Assembly: GCF_000420625.1 (NCBI RefSeq)
Contig: NZ_ATVH01000018.1
Span: 143,270 to 207,269, forward strand
From: Fodinicurvata sediminis DSM 21159
GTDB taxonomy: Bacteria; Pseudomonadota; Alphaproteobacteria; Kiloniellales; DSM-21159
Reading direction: 5' to 3'
Length of the DNA stretch: 64,000 nucleotides
How positions within the stretch are numbered: the stretch's first letter is position 1; each line of letters starts with the position of its first letter. A model generated the notes under the pieces. That model was not told where the DNA came from, did no database searches, and saw only the letters and a program-made list of their open reading frames with translations. Below are positions 62,104 to 64,000 of this stretch, piece by piece. The position numbers and the translations under genes are program-made.

Positions 62104-63597
62104 TTATTGCGCCAACACCTGAGCTGCATTCCGTGTATCGTTGACTGAACAGGCAACCTGTTTCGATGCCTGTCTGATCGAAGAGATGTTCTCCGAGAAG
62201 TTGGCAATCGTTCGTGAGATGTCTGTAATGTTCTCGGAAACGGTTCCCGTCACGGCGCTTTGCTGTTCCAGGGCAGAAGTGATTTCAACCGCACTCTCCT
62301 TGGTGTTCTGTACGGATTGCTGAATTACCTCCAGTGCTTTGGCCGAATCTTCGGAGATTTCCTGAATCGAATTTACCTGCGCCGATACCTGCTCTGTCGC
62401 CCGTGCAGCCTGACCCGCCAGAGCCTTCACTTCACTGGCGACAACGGCGAAGCCCTTGCCGGCTTCGCCAGCCCGTGCGGCCTCGATGGCCGCGTTCAGG
62501 GCAAGAAGGTTGATCTGGGCTGCAATCTCCTGAATCGTTTCTATGATGGTTCCCATAGAGGCGGCCGAGTCAGCCATGCGTCGAGTCGAATCATTGGCTG
62601 CCTGGGTTTGTGCAAACATCTGTTCAGCAGAATCGCGCGTACCAGCCATGTTCCCCGATATGTGACGAACGGTACTGGCAAGCTCTTCGGCACTTGCGGC
62701 GACTTCACGCGCAATGGTCGAGGCGTCGGTGACCATGCTGACGGCATCCTCGGCTCTGGTGTCGAGGCCGTCGATGCTCTGATCTATCTCGGAAAAATTC
62801 GTGTCAATTATCGACTTGAGTTTCAGCAGAATGTTGACCTGCCCGGTCACATCGCTGGCGAACTTCACCACTTTGATTGGCTGTCCCTCATGATCCAGTA
62901 CCGGATTGTAACTGGCTTCGATCCAGACGGAATTCCCATTCTTTCCCAGTCGCTTGAATTGGTCGGCCTGGAATTCGCCCCTTCCAAGAGTTTCCCAGAA
63001 AGCCTTGTATTCTGCAGTTTCCCTTTCTGAGGGCTCTACGAAAAGGCTGTGATGGCGCCCCTGAATTTCTTCCAGGCGATAGCCCATGAGCTTCAGGAAA
63101 TTCTCGTTCGCCGTCAGGATATATCCTTTGGGATCGAATTCGATAACCGCCTGAGAACGGCTGACGGCATCGAAAACACCCTGAAGCATGAGACGCTCGT
63201 TGATGCGTTCGGTTACATCGGTAGCCAACTTTACAATCTTTGTGGTTCTGCCTTTTCGGTCCTGGACTGAACTGTAGGTCGCTTCCATCCAGATTTGACG
63301 CCCCATCTTGTCAATCCGCAAGTAGGTAGCCTGCTGGGGCTCGCCATTCCGCAAGGTTTGCCAGAATGTTCTGTGGCTTTGACTGTTACGCTGAGTGTCA
63401 GGAACAAAGATGCCGTGATGCTTTCCCGTGAGTTCCTTCAGACTGTAACCGGATAGTCTCAGGAAATTTTCATTGGCATCGATAATGTACCCCTCTGGGG
63501 TGAATTCGATGCGCGCCATCGCATGGTCGAGCGAGGCCAAAACCTGATCCGTATCGTTTCCTTTGCCCGCAGAGATAATACTCTTCAAAGACATCAT
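62104..63597 (-). CDS. Soluble PAS-PAS methyl-accepting chemoreceptor
   Basis: 497 residues from ATG 63597 (AGGA upstream; ATG 63606 is also possible). Two tandem PAS/PAC units (about 20-135 and 140-257) are clear duplicates: [20 protein letters not shown] versus [20 protein letters not shown]. The C-terminal signalling domain has the hairpin core [40 protein letters not shown] (in parts). There is no membrane helix or HAMP, so it is a cytoplasmic receptor of the Aer-like or PAS-sensing kind, possibly binding haem or FAD. No che genes are near. Confidence 0.93.
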   Translation of the reverse strand: MMSLKSIISAGKGNDTDQVLASLDHAMARIEFTPEGYIIDANENFLRLSGYSLKELTGKHHGIFVPDTQRNSQSHRTFWQTLRNGEPQQATYLRIDKMGRQIWMEATYSSVQDRKGRTTKIVKLATDVTERINERLMLQGVFDAVSRSQAVIEFDPKGYILTANENFLKLMGYRLEEIQGRHHSLFVEPSERETAEYKAFWETLGRGEFQADQFKRLGKNGNSVWIEASYNPVLDHEGQPIKVVKFASDVTGQVNILLKLKSIIDTNFSEIDQSIDGLDTRAEDAVSMVTDASTIAREVAASAEELASTVRHISGNMAGTRDSAEQMFAQTQAANDSTRRMADSAASMGTIIETIQEIAAQINLLALNAAIEAARAGEAGKGFAVVASEVKALAGQAARATEQVSAQVNSIQEISEDSAKALEVIQQSVQNTKESAVEITSALEQQSAVTGTVSENITDISRTIANFSENISSIRQASKQVACSVNDTRNAAQVLAQ

Positions 63598-63734
63598 TGA
63601 TCCCATTCCTTGGTGTTATTGATTACCTATCGCAAGGTTGTCGTTATGTAAGCGGTCCGAGTGCCCCATAGGGTTTTCCGTTGACGGGTGCATGTGTTCT
63701 TGATTGTCCTTCTGCTGATTGCAGGGGAAAGGGC

Positions 63735-64000
63735 ATGAGCACAGACAGCGCGGCATTACGCGCAAAGCTATCGAAACTGGAGGCTTTGTTCGCGGCGGCC
63801 GGTACGGCTGGCGAGCGTGCGGCCGCCGGGGCGGCAATGGAGCGGGTGCAGGCCCGCCTCGATGCGACGCCGGAGCCGGAGGTGGAACTGAAGTTCTCCT
63901 TTCCCGACAGCTGGACGGTGCGCCTGTTCGTGGCGATCTGCCGCAAGCACGGGCTGCGCCCCTATCGTTACCGCCGACAGCGTCATACCACCGTGATGGT
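63735..64000 (+). CDS. Hypothetical protein, 3' part outside window
   Basis: 88 codons are visible from ATG 63735 (GGGGAAAGGG upstream) and the frame runs off the right edge. The N-terminal half is an Ala/Glu-rich helix pair (RAKLSKLEALFAAAGTAGER then AAMERVQARLDA), followed by EVELKFSFPDSWTVRLFVAICRKHGLRPYRYRRQRHTTVMV (in parts FSFPDSWTVRLF and RKHGLRPYRYRRQ). The layout recalls small alphaproteobacterial proteins of the DUF2786 neighbourhood, but I cannot assign a family. Codons are more GC-rich than those of neighbouring genes. Confidence 0.6.
   Translation, partial: MSTDSAALRAKLSKLEALFAAAGTAGERAAAGAAMERVQARLDATPEPEVELKFSFPDSWTVRLFVAICRKHGLRPYRYRRQRHTTVM

Noticed and set aside
1..64000. 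CRISPR arrays, insertion sequences, prophage, tRNA or rRNA genes
   Set aside because: No regularly spaced repeats, transposase or integrase motifs, or cloverleaf-like sequences with a TTCGA-type arm were found in the gaps I read.

Overview
The window looks like a chromosomal segment of a free-living alphaproteobacterium, most likely a Rhodospirillales-type lineage (inference from gene order, not from a database search). Supporting signs are the murA-DUF2948-hisG-hisD-UPF0262-phosphatase cluster, the kdsD-lptC-lptA-lptB-rpoN-hpf-ptsN cluster, an Hsp20-DUF1150 pair, short-form HisG, and moderately high GC with dense operons and many 4-base ATGA overlaps. Many envelope and periplasmic proteins (LptA, both solute-binding proteins, HtrA) are rich in Asp and Glu, which would fit a marine or moderately halophilic life. 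I see no rRNA, tRNA, insertion sequence, prophage or CRISPR array.

Layout. 1-3.1 kb (minus strand): the end of a Tad/Flp pilus locus (two TadE/TadG-like pseudopilins, one cut by the window edge), a periplasmic DUF6134-like protein and serS. 3.3-8.3 kb (plus): a small basic ORF, murA, DUF2948, hisG, hisD, UPF0262 and an LMW-phosphatase-like protein. 8.4-16.4 kb: an NDUFA9-like epimerase (minus), ribonuclease D, then kdsD-lptCAB-rpoN-hpf-ptsN, linking LPS export to the nitrogen sigma factor and PTS-Ntr.

16.5-28.6 kb: an Hsp20-DUF1150 heat-shock unit diverges from a cobalamin locus. The locus opens with a promoter, a cobalamin riboswitch and a HupE/UreJ-type metal permease. It then holds CbiX-long, CobH, CobL, CobI, a CbiG-CobJ fusion, CobM, CobK, CbiD, CobA and CobB. 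Together these cover the early-cobalt (oxygen-independent) route from uroporphyrinogen III to cobyrinic acid a,c-diamide, except for a precorrin-2 dehydrogenase.

28.8-44.2 kb: a dipeptide/oligopeptide ABC transporter, a degP/htrA-response regulator-histidine kinase stress unit, a second Hsp20 gene, and a branched-chain amino acid/urea/amide-type ABC transporter whose binding protein carries a Tat signal. 44.4-52.1 kb: intracellular PHB depolymerase; the queuosine operon queA-tgt-queF-queG with a DUF1491 gene (minus); a glycerophosphodiester phosphodiesterase with DUF423; and a dCTP deaminase (minus). 52.2-64 kb: a histone-deacetylase-like hydrolase, the xseB-ispA-dxs-MATE-tlyA isoprenoid cluster, sppA (minus), an RlmD/RumA-type RNA methyltransferase, a small membrane protein with a Cys knuckle, a soluble PAS-PAS chemoreceptor (minus), and the start of an unknown gene cut by the window edge.

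The most interesting regulatory content is RNA-based. Both small heat-shock genes have a sigma-32-like promoter followed by a leader whose last hairpin pairs the Shine-Dalgarno with a U(U/C)GCU element leaving one bulged G, the hallmark of ROSE RNA thermometers. The B12 locus has a well-formed cobalamin riboswitch. Both ABC-transporter operons carry a strong hairpin just after the binding-protein gene, and three tandem hairpins separate degP from its two-component system.
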